Assembly: GCF_002531725.1 (NCBI RefSeq)
Contig: NZ_NWSQ01000032.1
Coordinates: 1-64,000 of the forward strand
Direction: 5' to 3'
DNA from: Rhizobium sp. L43
Lineage (GTDB): Bacteria; Pseudomonadota; Alphaproteobacteria; Rhizobiales; Rhizobiaceae
Length of the DNA stretch: 64,000 nucleotides
Both the position numbers and the translations under genes were made by a program. The stretch's first letter is position 1; every line of letters starts with the position of its first letter. The notes beneath the pieces are model-generated. The model was given only the letters and a program-made list of their open reading frames with translations. It was not told the DNA's origin and made no database searches. Of the stretch, positions 1 through 9,091 are shown piece by piece.

Positions 1-63
1 GGATGAAATCCAAGGGGGGTCAAAATTGGATAAGTATCACCCCGCCAGAGGGGTCAACATTCC
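1..63. mobile_element. Possible IS21-family end remnant
   Basis: Two near-identical words, GGGGTCAAAATT at 16-27 and GGGGTCAACATT at 50-61, lie 34 bases apart in direct orientation, with a CCCC/GGGG inverted pair between them. Repeated GGGGTCAA-type words are typical of the multiple terminal repeats of IS21-family elements. No transposase frame is visible inside the window, so only an outer end would be present. The rest of the stretch up to 297 holds no convincing gene. Confidence 0.35.
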
Positions 64-297
64 ATGCTTAAACACACGGATAGGCACCTTTCAAAGTCTG
101 AGCACTGGATGATAGTTTCGTTGTCTTAAGGTTGGCCCGGGCCGTGCTGAATCCTGCGCGACGGAGAGCGACAAAGAGCTACCAGGAGAGAGACCGGCGC
201 ATCGAAGCGAAATCGTGCGCTGGGGTATGTGACTTTCATTCGATCGAATGGCGGCATGGCCCGCCATCGGCATGCTTCGAATCTCACTACGCCTGCC

Positions 298-2814
298 TTA
301 TGCAGCGAGACTTACCCGATGAGCTGGCCTGTCATCTGTCAACTTGAACCCAGCAAGCCGTTCGCTGAGTTCGACAGTCTGATCAGAAAGCGTCTTCGTT
401 GCAGCGTTTGTCTGCTCAGCCATGGCTGCATTCTGTTGCGTCCCCTGATCAAGAACATTGACGTTGTTATTGATCTCGGCCAGCGAAGTCGCTTGTTCGC
501 GGCTGGAACTCACAATCTGGTCAATGCGATCAGAAATCTGCACGATGGATGCCGCTATACTGTGCAGAGCCTCCCCGGTCTTGCCGACGTAATCCGAACC
601 GACGGCCACCTCTGACGAAGATTCTGAAATCAACTGCCGGATCTCGAGCGCTGCGGCTGACGATCTTTGGGCGAGCTCGCGCACTTCTTGTGCGACTACC
701 GCGAAGCCTTTTCCAGCATCGCCGGCACGAGCTGCTTCAACGCCGGCATTCAGCGCAAGCAAGTTCGTCTGGAATGCAATGGTATCGATCAATCCTATGA
801 TCTGACCGATCTTGTAAGATGCATCCTGAATTCGTGCCATGGCGCTTATAGCATCAGTTACAATGATGGCCGCGCCCTCTGCATGTTCCTTGACTGCAGA
901 AACAAACGCTTGTGTCTCGCAGGCATTCTCCGAAGAGTTCCTCACCGTCGCAGTCACCTGCTCAACGGCTGCTGCGGTTTCTTCGAGAGAAGCAGCTTGT
1001 CGTTCAGTCCGTCGTGACAAATCATCAGAGGCTTTGAAAAGTTCGTCGGTTCCCCATTTGATTTGTTGGGTGTTTTCGTCGATATGGGACACGGTTTCCC
1101 TGAGGACGCACAGTGAGTGGTTGAAGTCACGCCGCAGTTGCTCGAGATTGGGATGGAAGTGGCGGTCGATGGTCTGCGAGATGTCTCCTCGCGCCAATCT
1201 AGAGAGTGCCTCCCCGAGTGTTTGTACAGCGCTGGACACTTCTTTCTCAAGCTGAGCACGTTCAAACTCACGATCCGTTCGCTCCTGATCAGCCGTTTTA
1301 CGGTCGTCTTGCGCGCGGGCTTCAACCTCGAGCTTCGAGACCGCATTTCCGCGAAAAACTTCAAGCGCGCGAGCCATATCGCCAATTTCGTCTTTCCGCT
1401 GGCAGCCAACGATGTCTGATTGAAGATCACCGGTCGCTAGCCCCTGCATGCGCCTTGCGATCCGTTCGATTGGAGCGCGCAATGTCACCATCAGGCCGGC
1501 TCCGGCCAAGAGGGCGACCAAAACACCGGAGACGGTAGCAGCTGCGGACAATAGTCGGGCGAAATCACTTTCCCGGTGAGCGTCATGTTCCTGAGTCGAC
1601 GCGAACGACACGAGATTTTTCCATATCGACTGGACGGTTTTATCCGCCTCTGCGTATTGCGCCTGCCGCCCTTCCGCGATCTTGACCAACTTCTCGGTAT
1701 TCTGTTCGATGGCATCCCCCTGTAAGTAGAGGACCTCCTCCATTTTGGGGAAGTCTGGCAATGAACCGGCTACGCCTCCAACCGCTACGGTGTCACGAGT
1801 CAGTTTCGTAAGCTGCTCAATGAGTCGCTCCTGGTTTTCAGTGCTGGCCGCCCGCAACAGGTTGTTTATCTCAATTTCTATCGAATCGGCATCCTGGCCT
1901 ACCGATGCCACTGCCGCAATGAGCGTCTCCGATTCCGCCAATGGCTTATCCAAGGCTCGAACTGCTTGGGTTCCCTCGATCATATGCTGTATGGCGTCAT
2001 CTCGCAGTCGCGGGGCAAACGCACTAAGGTCGATCCCTAGGCTGTGAAGGAAAGCGCTATCCAGCCCGGAATTGGCGACGACGCTGGAGATTGCCTGTTC
2101 CAAGTTTGCGACTGCTTGTCCACCATCGCCCGTTGCAACGACGCGCTTGACGGTTTTCATCGCCTTTTTGATCATGAGCGCCTGTTGCTGTGCCTCGGGG
2201 GTTTGCATCGCGCTGGCCGGCAGATTCACCAAATTTTCCGACAACCGCTGCATAATTGCCGCCGTGTCGATTGAGCGGGTAGCCTCTCTGAGCATCGTTT
2301 TGCCAGAGTTTTCCTGGTTGCGGACCTGCGCACGGACTTTAACCGCGGCCAGCTTCAGGTCGGCCGCGACCTGCTTGATCTCGGTCAAGCTTGCGGCAAC
2401 GTCACGACGAATGGACAGCTCATCGTTGTGCAGGGACCACATGCGGTCCATGCTGTCAGAAATCGCGGACATTGCGGACTCACTGCTTTCAAGAGCACGA
2501 GTGTCACTACCAACGTCAGTGGCGACTTCCTGAAGCGACAGCATCGTGGCGCCCTGCCCCCTTAGACTTGCCAGGGCCTCATCACGGTTCTCCGTAGAAC
2601 TCTGCGCCAAAAACCGGTTCATGCTCTCAGAGACGTCCCGAAATCCGCTCAAAGTCTCGAGAACTTCGCTCGATAGCCGAAGGCGAGATTGCAGCAATCC
2701 GGTCGCCTGTAGGCTCACGACACCGACGGCCGCCAGGATCATGACCAGCGGCACCAGTACTAATAAGACTTTCGCTCTGATGCTGAAAGCGGATAGCAAG
2801 CGATCGACGAACAT
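298..2814 (-). CDS. Methyl-accepting chemotaxis protein
   Basis: This is an inner-membrane chemoreceptor of 838 residues. A first membrane segment lies near residues 14-36. A long periplasmic, mostly helical sensor region follows, and a second membrane segment lies near 425-447 ([14 protein letters not shown]). A HAMP domain follows, then the cytoplasmic signalling hairpin, with its tip near residue 685 ([20 protein letters not shown]). The tip sequence is the classic CheA/CheW contact region. No NWETF-type CheR/CheB tether is seen at the C terminus, which ends SLAA. GGAGG stands four bases before the ATG at 2814. The roughly 380-residue sensor is not a recognisable Cache or 4HB domain by eye, so the ligand is unknown. 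It stands alone, but a receptor beside sugar importers may sense one of their substrates (inference). Confidence 0.93.
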   Translation of the reverse strand: MFVDRLLSAFSIRAKVLLVLVPLVMILAAVGVVSLQATGLLQSRLRLSSEVLETLSGFRDVSESMNRFLAQSSTENRDEALASLRGQGATMLSLQEVATDVGSDTRALESSESAMSAISDSMDRMWSLHNDELSIRRDVAASLTEIKQVAADLKLAAVKVRAQVRNQENSGKTMLREATRSIDTAAIMQRLSENLVNLPASAMQTPEAQQQALMIKKAMKTVKRVVATGDGGQAVANLEQAISSVVANSGLDSAFLHSLGIDLSAFAPRLRDDAIQHMIEGTQAVRALDKPLAESETLIAAVASVGQDADSIEIEINNLLRAASTENQERLIEQLTKLTRDTVAVGGVAGSLPDFPKMEEVLYLQGDAIEQNTEKLVKIAEGRQAQYAEADKTVQSIWKNLVSFASTQEHDAHRESDFARLLSAAATVSGVLVALLAGAGLMVTLRAPIERIARRMQGLATGDLQSDIVGCQRKDEIGDMARALEVFRGNAVSKLEVEARAQDDRKTADQERTDREFERAQLEKEVSSAVQTLGEALSRLARGDISQTIDRHFHPNLEQLRRDFNHSLCVLRETVSHIDENTQQIKWGTDELFKASDDLSRRTERQAASLEETAAAVEQVTATVRNSSENACETQAFVSAVKEHAEGAAIIVTDAISAMARIQDASYKIGQIIGLIDTIAFQTNLLALNAGVEAARAGDAGKGFAVVAQEVRELAQRSSAAALEIRQLISESSSEVAVGSDYVGKTGEALHSIAASIVQISDRIDQIVSSSREQATSLAEINNNVNVLDQGTQQNAAMAEQTNAATKTLSDQTVELSERLAGFKLTDDRPAHRVSLAA

Positions 2815-2997
2815 AAAACCTCCAGATGACTAAAGCGGGCACTGCCACCCATTTCTGGAGTTTTAGTTATTCGACCTAAACGAAGAGGAAGAAAGTTCGA
2901 CTGCGGAAATGCAAAGTGCTTTACATCTTGTTAGGATTTCCACGTCGAATTGACGCTCAAACTATCAACCTTAACGACAGGTTAATGTCTTCTCGAA

Positions 2998-3759
2998 TTA
3001 TCGTCGGAAAGGACTATCGTCAGGTTTCAGGTCGATGTGCAGGACGTTCCCCGTGAGCTTTCCAGACAGTTCTGGATTTGCGAGGAATTGGACAGCTTGA
3101 ACAAGTGTCCTAAGCGTCTCACTTTGAACGTAAGATGTAGAACGCGCATTTCTGGTATGAACAGCGTTTATACGAAGCCCCGAGTCGAAATACTTCTTCG
3201 CCATCGCACTCGTCGTAGTTCGTAAGGCCGCTTGGAGCACAGCTTCGCGGTCGGCCTCTAGCAGCGACTTCTCGTCGAACCAGGCGATATTCACAACAGC
3301 GAGTTCCTCTCCCTGGAGGCGGGAGCCGAAAGCACTTGTCACCCTTATCAGGTTGGAGACGGCATCAAGCCCAAGATCCGTAGCGGAAAGCGGTTCGGCG
3401 CATTCACGGCGACGGAAGGCTATGTTCACCAGAATATCGACCCGGCTCCAGCGTAGGTAGACCTGATCGACCATTGAATTGACATACACGTCCCTATTCA
3501 AATTGACCTTAACCGGAAACAAATTCGTCCCCGAGACTGCGGTTAAAGAACTGAAGTCTGAAGGGTCGAGGTCACCTACGGCGACACGGTAGCCAGTTTC
3601 GAGGAAAGACTGCGCAAGACAGAAACCGACCGGGTTTGACGCGCCCACCAACACGCATACTTTGCCTGCATGAGAGCCGGCATCGGTTTGTCCTCCTTCG
3701 ATAAACCCTTCCGTCGGCGGTGTCCGGCAAGCGTTGTGAGTCTTAGATCCTGGTTTCAC
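2998..3759 (-). CDS. SDR-like protein without catalytic Tyr-Lys
   Basis: The 253-residue product has a Rossmann-type N-terminal half after a polar leader of about 30 residues. A beta strand runs into GASNPVG, an altered form of the SDR TGxxxGIG nucleotide loop. The acidic residue after the second strand (GDLDPSD) and a VDILVN stretch in place of the NNAG motif are also visible. The usual YxxxK catalytic pair is missing: the matching helix reads TTSAMAKKYF. SDR family membership is fairly clear, but normal dehydrogenase activity is doubtful. It could be a binding or regulatory homologue. It is followed by the chemoreceptor gene on the same strand after 183 bases, so co-transcription is possible but unproven. 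Confidence 0.72.
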   Translation of the reverse strand: MKPGSKTHNACRTPPTEGFIEGGQTDAGSHAGKVCVLVGASNPVGFCLAQSFLETGYRVAVGDLDPSDFSSLTAVSGTNLFPVKVNLNRDVYVNSMVDQVYLRWSRVDILVNIAFRRRECAEPLSATDLGLDAVSNLIRVTSAFGSRLQGEELAVVNIAWFDEKSLLEADREAVLQAALRTTTSAMAKKYFDSGLRINAVHTRNARSTSYVQSETLRTLVQAVQFLANPELSGKLTGNVLHIDLKPDDSPFRR

Positions 3760-4030
3760 GCGGAAAACGGTCCATGTGTGAAACCGTGAGATCTAGCAAC
3801 TCGTTCGTATCTCAACAGGGAGACCACCACACACTTATCTCCAAATTACGTTGTCTCCCGCCTCTCCGACCCCAAGCCAAGAGGACATGGAAGATGATCG
3901 ACGGACAATCCATCGATCCGGTTTCACGAGGTCTTTGGCGCGCGCCGGTTTGGTCTCGCCGTGCCACAGTTGGACCTTCCATGGAACAGCCCATGGATGT
4001 CTCTGGGGAACGGCATCTTTCCGGAAAGTC

Positions 4031-4216
4031 CTACGCTTTCACACGCGGCTCTCTGACGCGTATGGCATTCGTTTGGCCCTCAACGCTTGCACGCGCAGCA
4101 TCGTCGAGCGCGTCAACGTCTATTGCAGACTGGCCTTCAGATAGGCACTCGCCATTCTCGCGTTCCACGGTCGAGGTCGGTGGAATGATAATGCTGTCTT
4201 TCAAAAACTCGCTCAT
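4031..4216 (-). CDS. Small hypothetical protein (61 aa)
   Basis: A short acidic frame begins MSEFLKDSII with AAGGAACG six bases before the ATG at 4216, which is why this start is chosen over a TTG five codons upstream. The protein is hydrophilic, has no membrane segment or cysteine motif, and resembles nothing I recognise. It lies downstream of the NDH-2-like gene, separated by a hairpin at 4275-4294, so it is probably transcribed separately or by readthrough. It may be a small genuine gene or a chance frame. Confidence 0.4.
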   Translation of the reverse strand: MSEFLKDSIIIPPTSTVERENGECLSEGQSAIDVDALDDAARASVEGQTNAIRVREPRVKA

Positions 4217-4274
4217 GTTTCGTTCCTTCAATAGCTGCAGGTGACAAGGTCGTTCCGCGCAATGCCCACGAAAG

Positions 4275-4294
4275 CGTGGCGTGCTTCCGCCACG
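4275..4294 (-). terminator. Hairpin after the NDH-2-like gene
   Basis: CGTGGCG (4275-4281) pairs perfectly with CGCCACG (4288-4294) across a six-base loop. Reading on the minus strand the stem is followed by CTTTCG, a short T tract. It lies just beyond the stop at 4312 and fits a modest terminator at the end of the operon that starts at 11763. Confidence 0.42.
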
Positions 4295-4311
4295 TCACTG
4301 ATAAATCCCTG

Positions 4312-5574
4312 CTAGACCTCGTCCTTCAGCGTCTCCTTCTGGGTAATAAGGCGGGCAGAGTGGTGTCCGGAGGTAAATGCCCAAAGCCAGCTCAGCGCGA
4401 CCGCCATGCGGCTCCGTGTTCCGATCAAAAAGTAGATGTGGGCAAAGCCCCAGATCCACCAGGCGATGGAGCCCTTGAGCCGAAGCCTGCCGAAATCGAT
4501 CACCGCGGAGCTTGGCCCTATGGTGGCAAGATTACCAAGATGCCTGTACTTGAAGGGAAGCGGCGCTGAGCGCTGCTTAAGGCGGGCCTTGATCACCTGG
4601 GCGACGTATTTTCCCTGCTGCTTTGCGGCAGGAGCGATACCAGGAACCGGCATTCCCTCGCCGGTCTTAACGCTCGCGGTATCGCCGACAACGAAGATCT
4701 CCGGGTGTTCTGAGATCGTGAGGTCGGGCTGCACGATAGCCCGCCCTGCTCGATCTGTCTCCGCCCCGACCCATACGGCGGCCTTGGATGCCTGCACGCC
4801 CGCCGCCCATATGACCGTACGGCTCGGGACGAACTCGTCCCCGATCGATATACCTTCCTCGGTGCAGTCGGTTACCGGCCGTCCCGTGCGAACCTCGACG
4901 CCCATCGACGCAAGGGATCGCTCGGCGTATTGCGATAACGCCTCGTGGAAAACAGGCAGAACACGCGGTCCTGCCTCTACAAGAAGAATACGCGCCAAAG
5001 TCGTATCGATGTTTCTGAATTCCTCGACAAGCGTCCTTTGAGCCAGTTCGGCGATGATCCCGGCCATCTCGACGCCTGTCGGTCCGGCGCCGATTATCGA
5101 GAAGGTCAGCATTGCGGCCCGCGCTTGGGGATCGGTTTCCAGCTCCGCCTTTTCGAACGCCAGGAGAAGACGACGGCGGATGGTGGTGGCGTCTTCCAAC
5201 GCCTTCAGTCCGGGCGCGAAAGGCTCCCATTCATCCCGGCCGAAATACGCGTGACGGGCCCCTGTTGCGAGAACAAGGGTATCGTAGGGAATGGCATGAC
5301 CGCCCTTGAGCGAGACAAGCCGCTTCTCGACATCGACGCCCACGACCTCGCCAAGAAGCGTTGTGACATCTTTCCTTCCACGGAAGACCGCGCGAATGGG
5401 CCAGGCAATCTCGGAGGTTGCCAGGACGGTCGTTGCGACCTGATAGAGCAGCGGCTGGAACAGGTGATGATTGCGTCTGTCGACGATCGTGATCGAAAGG
5501 TTTGGACATTTGAGATCCTTGGCCAATTGGAGGCCGGCGAAACCGCCTCCCACGATGACAACTCGATGCTCCAT
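4312..5574 (-). CDS. ndh: NDH-2-type FAD-dependent NAD(P)H dehydrogenase
   Basis: The 420-residue flavoprotein has the two dinucleotide-binding motifs of type II NADH dehydrogenases. GGGFAG near residue 10 is for FAD and GAGPTGVE near residue 170 is for NAD(P)H. A GDTAS motif closes the FAD site, and a hydrophobic C-terminal region (WWIWGFAHIYFLIG) would anchor it to the inner membrane. The family transfers electrons from NADH to quinone without pumping protons. The frame stays open to 5778, but GGGAGGA stands four bases before the ATG at 5574, and the extra upstream codons overlap the monooxygenase gene, so 5574 is the start. Its place at the end of an operon with an alcohol dehydrogenase suggests it reoxidises NADH made by that pathway (inference). 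Confidence 0.9.
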   Translation of the reverse strand: MEHRVVIVGGGFAGLQLAKDLKCPNLSITIVDRRNHHLFQPLLYQVATTVLATSEIAWPIRAVFRGRKDVTTLLGEVVGVDVEKRLVSLKGGHAIPYDTLVLATGARHAYFGRDEWEPFAPGLKALEDATTIRRRLLLAFEKAELETDPQARAAMLTFSIIGAGPTGVEMAGIIAELAQRTLVEEFRNIDTTLARILLVEAGPRVLPVFHEALSQYAERSLASMGVEVRTGRPVTDCTEEGISIGDEFVPSRTVIWAAGVQASKAAVWVGAETDRAGRAIVQPDLTISEHPEIFVVGDTASVKTGEGMPVPGIAPAAKQQGKYVAQVIKARLKQRSAPLPFKYRHLGNLATIGPSSAVIDFGRLRLKGSIAWWIWGFAHIYFLIGTRSRMAVALSWLWAFTSGHHSARLITQKETLKDEV

Positions 5575-5651
5575 TTCGTCCTCCCGCGAGCCTTTGGAAA
5601 AAAACCCGCCTCGGATCGAAGCGCGTCCTTCGGTGTTGCACGATCGCAAGC

Positions 5652-5963
5652 TCAGTCGCTGATGCGACTGCTCACAATGATGGAAGGGGGGCTTACCAGC
5701 AACGGAAGCAGCGGTTCGAGAACACGCTTGACGTTCGCAGATTCTCCGTGACGCGCGGCTGCCTCCTCGTTTGCCCAACCATCGAGAATGAAGAACGTAT
5801 TCGGCTCGTCGGAGCGCTGGTAGAGATTGTAGTAAAGGCAGCCCTCTTCCTCGCGGGCAGGGCCGACAAACTCCTGGAGCAGTGTGTTGACACGGTCCCG
5901 GTTACGCGTCGATGTTTTAAACTCAACGATGAGATGCTGTTCGTCGGACTTGCTCGATGGCAT
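5652..5963 (-). CDS. ABM-domain monooxygenase-like protein
   Basis: The 103-residue protein matches the small antibiotic-biosynthesis-monooxygenase (YgiN-like) fold. It has an N-terminal strand (LIVEFKT), the turn EEGCLYYNLYQRSDEPNTFF, then DGWANEEAAARHGES leading to the C-terminal helix. Members form dimers and either oxidise quinols or act as dehydration or ring-modifying enzymes; cofactor-free oxygenase activity is common. The start lies inside the end of the upstream alcohol dehydrogenase gene (41-base overlap), which implies translational coupling. The flavoprotein gene follows after 77 bases. Its reaction here is unknown, but a quinol- or phenol-like intermediate would suit both neighbours (inference). 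Confidence 0.82.
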   Translation of the reverse strand: MPSSKSDEQHLIVEFKTSTRNRDRVNTLLQEFVGPAREEEGCLYYNLYQRSDEPNTFFILDGWANEEAAARHGESANVKRVLEPLLPLLVSPPSIIVSSRISD

Positions 5964-7074
5964 GTGGGAAGCTCCTATTGAAGACGATGACGGGCTTGAT
6001 CACGCGGCCAGCTTCGGCATCGGCGATGGCCTCGTTGATTTTCTCGAACGGGTACTTTGTGATCAGCTTCTGGAACGGAAACAGGCCGGCCTGGTTTAGT
6101 TCGACCAGTTGGGGGATGAAGAGCTGCGGGATCTGATCCCCGAGGATGGCACCCTGAATTTTCCGGTTGAAGACCATGAGGTCCAGCGGGATTGGAATAT
6201 CCTTGCCGAGCGCGTCGAGCCCGAGGAGGACGACATGACCCCCTGCCCGCGTGCATTTGATCGTGTTCAGGATGACGGGAACGATACCCACGGCGTCGAT
6301 CGCAAAATCGGCACCGCCGCCCGTCAAGGCGTGGATCTGCTCCACGACGTCTGGGTCCCTGCCGTTGATAGCGTGGGTCGCGCCCAACGTCTCAGCCATG
6401 GCCAAACGCTGCTCGTTCAGGTCGATGATGATGATCTTGCTGCACCGCCGGACCTTGGCGGCCATCACCGCAGCCATGCCGACCGCTCCCGCGCCGAACA
6501 CGGCAATGGTTTGACCGATCTCCGGCTTCATGGCGTTGATGACGGTACCTGCTCCCGTTGCCATGCCGCAACCGAGCGGGGCCGCATTCGTCAGGTCGAA
6601 ATCCTTGGGAAGCTGCGCGGCGTTGTTTTCAGTCGCCAGGACATGGGTCGCGAAGGATGACTGGCCGACAAAGTTGCTGCCGATGCCGACTTCATCACAC
6701 AGCAAGGCCTTCTTGCCGTTCGGACGAAGCCCCGTCAGATTGTACTGGGTGTAGTTCTGGCAGTTCATCGGGTGAGAGCGCCGGCAATCGCCGCAGAAGC
6801 CACATGAACTCTGGCTGAGCGCAACGTGGTCGCCCACCCTTAAACCTTGGACGTCCGCCCCGATGGCCTCGACGATACCAACACCTTCATGTCCTGGTAT
6901 GACCGGGGCGGGAGGCCCAAATATCCCATCACGGAGCAACAGGTCGGTATGGCAGATCCCCGTGGCGACCGTCCGCACGAGAATTTCATTGCCTTCTGGA
7001 TCCGCCAGCTCAAGTTCACGAAACTCAAGCGGAGCTTTCGGTTTTGCGGCCACGGCCGCCGTTATCTTCACCAT
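5923..7074 (-). CDS. Zinc-dependent alcohol dehydrogenase (aryl-alcohol type)
   Basis: This is a 383-residue medium-chain alcohol dehydrogenase. The catalytic-zinc ligands sit in GICHTD (Cys, with the His-Thr relay) and GHEGVG. The structural-zinc cysteines lie in CGFCGDCRRSHPMNC. The NAD-binding loop is FGAGAVGMAA, followed by a strand ending IIDLNEQR, so NAD(H) is likely. The overall pattern is that of benzyl-alcohol/class III-like dehydrogenases of the AdhC type. AGGAG precedes the ATG at 7074 by seven bases, which is preferred to an ATG at 7089 lying almost on top of GGGAGA. It is the first gene after the importer and has a paralogue at 12430-13536 in the same regulon. It probably oxidises the imported alcohol or an early product (inference). 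Confidence 0.92.
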   Translation of the reverse strand: MVKITAAVAAKPKAPLEFRELELADPEGNEILVRTVATGICHTDLLLRDGIFGPPAPVIPGHEGVGIVEAIGADVQGLRVGDHVALSQSSCGFCGDCRRSHPMNCQNYTQYNLTGLRPNGKKALLCDEVGIGSNFVGQSSFATHVLATENNAAQLPKDFDLTNAAPLGCGMATGAGTVINAMKPEIGQTIAVFGAGAVGMAAVMAAKVRRCSKIIIIDLNEQRLAMAETLGATHAINGRDPDVVEQIHALTGGGADFAIDAVGIVPVILNTIKCTRAGGHVVLLGLDALGKDIPIPLDLMVFNRKIQGAILGDQIPQLFIPQLVELNQAGLFPFQKLITKYPFEKINEAIADAEAGRVIKPVIVFNRSFPHAIEQVRRTASHR

Positions 7075-7136
7075 TCTTATCTCCTGCATTCTCCCGCGTT
7101 GACACCGGGAATGACCTGTTTGGCAGATCCTTGCGG

Positions 7137-8135
7137 CTAGACGCGACCGACGCGTGCTCCGTAAATGATCGCAGCAAGCGCGATGATCCCGCCCTGGACG
7201 ATCAGCTTGCCGGGCTCCTGGATGCCGAACACCGTCAACATCGCGAAGAGGAAACTGAAGGCGACGACCGCCACGAAAGGCCCCGCGACGCCACCGCGGT
7301 CGACGCCGAACGTCACCCCACCGAGGATCGTCGCGGCGAGAGCGTTCATGAAGGTGTCGAAGCCGGGCTTGATCGTGCCAACGGCCAGAGCCGACACCTG
7401 AACCAGGGCGGCGATGCCTGTCAGCGTGCCCGCAAGTGTATGGGAGACAAAAATCGTGCGGGCCAGAGGTATGCCTGTTATCTCCGCCGCCCTCGGATTG
7501 TCGCCGACAGCGCGGAAGTAGCGCCCGAGGATCAAGAAGCGGAACGCTAATGCGACGAGAACGGAAATCCCGATCCAGACGATCACGGAGTAAGACAGGC
7601 CGTAGATGTTCCCGCTCGTCAGGACGCGAAGCCAGCTTGGTGTCGAACCCGGTGCACGGCCCGAACTCATGAATTGGATGATCCCGATGAGGATCGCCGA
7701 TACGCTCAGCGTCGCGATGACCGCGGAGGCGCGGACATAGGCCACGAGGGCGCCGTTGATCAGACCGACGGCAAGGCCGATGACGATCGGCATCAGGACC
7801 GTGACGAAGGGCGGGTAACTGTTGAGGAGCCCGGAGCTGGCGAGATAGATCGAAAAAGCAAACACGCCACTGACCGAGAGATCAATAGAACGCACCCGCA
7901 TGACAAGAGATTGCGCCAGCACCGCGATCCCAAGCGGCGCTGACTGTTTCAGGATCACGAACCAATAGTTTGGATTGATCAGCGTCGCGCTTACAGCGGG
8001 GGCCACAGCGATCAGGATTGCGAGCACGTAATATGCCGGGGGCAAACCGAGCACCCAGGAAAGTATGCGCCTGGCGGTGAGAGTGCGCGATGGCGTCTCA
8101 ATTTTCGCATCCGTTGTGGTCATCGAGAGGTCCAT
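7137..8135 (-). CDS. RbsC-type ABC sugar permease 1B
   Basis: The 332-residue integral membrane protein of the BPD_transp_2 family has about nine hydrophobic segments. The family loop IDLSVSGV near residue 85 and the C-terminal glycine stretch ILGGVTFGVDRGG are recognisable. It would pair with the permease encoded immediately upstream (8141-9082) to form the membrane channel of one importer. The start is uncertain: ATG at 8135 or 8123, or a TTG at 8144 overlapping the upstream stop. None has a strong ribosome site, so coupling to the upstream gene is likely. The glycine loop is looser than the GGTSLxGG consensus seen in the other permeases here. Confidence 0.9.
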   Translation of the reverse strand: MDLSMTTTDAKIETPSRTLTARRILSWVLGLPPAYYVLAILIAVAPAVSATLINPNYWFVILKQSAPLGIAVLAQSLVMRVRSIDLSVSGVFAFSIYLASSGLLNSYPPFVTVLMPIVIGLAVGLINGALVAYVRASAVIATLSVSAILIGIIQFMSSGRAPGSTPSWLRVLTSGNIYGLSYSVIVWIGISVLVALAFRFLILGRYFRAVGDNPRAAEITGIPLARTIFVSHTLAGTLTGIAALVQVSALAVGTIKPGFDTFMNALAATILGGVTFGVDRGGVAGPFVAVVAFSFLFAMLTVFGIQEPGKLIVQGGIIALAAIIYGARVGRV

Positions 8136-8140
8136 CTCTT

Positions 8141-9082
8141 TCAAAGTCCGATCGTTTTGCGACGCTGTGAGACGACGAGTGCTAGCAGCAGAAGGCCCTT
8201 CACGACCGACTGGAGGAATGCCGAGACGTTAGCGAGGTTCATCACGTTGTTGACGATGCCGAGGATAGCCGCGCCGGCTACAGTGCCGAGGATGCTGCCG
8301 ATACCGCCAGCCAGGTGAACACCCCCGAGCGCTGCTGCGGTAACGGATTCAATTCCGAATGTGGCGCCCCCCTTGGGATCGCCCGAGGCAAGGCGACCTG
8401 CGAGGAACATCCCGGCAGCGCAAGCAAATAGCGCCGACAGGATGTAGGCCTTGATGACTGTGCGCTCGACCGGGACGCCATTCATGCGGGCATTGAAGTC
8501 GTTACCACCCGAAGCGAACAGGTAAAGGCCAAACGGTCTGCGATAAAGCAACCAGGCAGCAACGAACGTGGCGACGATCAGCCAGAGCAGCGAGTTTGGC
8601 ACGGGCCCAACGGAACCCGCGACTGACGCCGAAAGCCATTCGGGCACCTTCCCGCCGGGGATAGGAAGAATGATAAGCGCCAATCCCTGGCCGATACCCA
8701 TGGTTGCCAGGGTCATGATGATCGGATGGACGTTGAGCCTGGCTACGCCGTAGCCATTCGACAATCCGAATGCGATCGCAACCGCAATGCAAAGCATGAC
8801 ACGGACAACCTCGGGCATGTCGAGTGTCATGATCGTAGTCGTCACGCTGATGATCGAACCAACGGAAACGTCTAGGCCGCCCGTCAGGATCACAAAGGTC
8901 TGGCCTAGCGCAGAAATAACAAGAACAGTGGATTGGGCCAGCAGGTTCGACAGATTCTCCGGCGCCAGAAATTGTGGAAGCAGGATAACCGAGGCGACCA
9001 CCAGCACGAATAGCGTCCCGATCGACAGCCGGATCGCACCCGCCCTATAGGGTGCCTTCAGGAACTTTGCGACGGTATTCAT
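8141..9082 (-). CDS. RbsC-type ABC sugar permease 1A
   Basis: The 313-residue membrane protein has the typical RbsC motifs: GGLDVSVGSIISV near residue 70 and AALGGVHLAGGIGS near residue 250, in a chain of about eight to ten hydrophobic segments. GAGGAGG stands five bases before the ATG at 9082. It lies nine bases after the ATPase gene (stop at 9092) and overlaps or abuts permease 1B, so the four importer genes form one transcript. The pair of different permeases suggests a heterodimeric channel rather than the RbsC homodimer. Confidence 0.93.
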   Translation of the reverse strand: MNTVAKFLKAPYRAGAIRLSIGTLFVLVVASVILLPQFLAPENLSNLLAQSTVLVISALGQTFVILTGGLDVSVGSIISVTTTIMTLDMPEVVRVMLCIAVAIAFGLSNGYGVARLNVHPIIMTLATMGIGQGLALIILPIPGGKVPEWLSASVAGSVGPVPNSLLWLIVATFVAAWLLYRRPFGLYLFASGGNDFNARMNGVPVERTVIKAYILSALFACAAGMFLAGRLASGDPKGGATFGIESVTAAALGGVHLAGGIGSILGTVAGAAILGIVNNVMNLANVSAFLQSVVKGLLLLALVVSQRRKTIGL

Positions 9083-9091
9083 GTATCCTCC

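Noticed and set aside
3774-4244. Plus-strand open frame of 156 codons
   Set aside because: It has no family features or ribosome site and overlaps the better-supported small minus-strand frame.
5575-5778. N-terminal extension of the NDH-2-like protein
   Set aside because: The extra 68 residues overlap the monooxygenase gene, and a strong ribosome site precedes the ATG at 5574.
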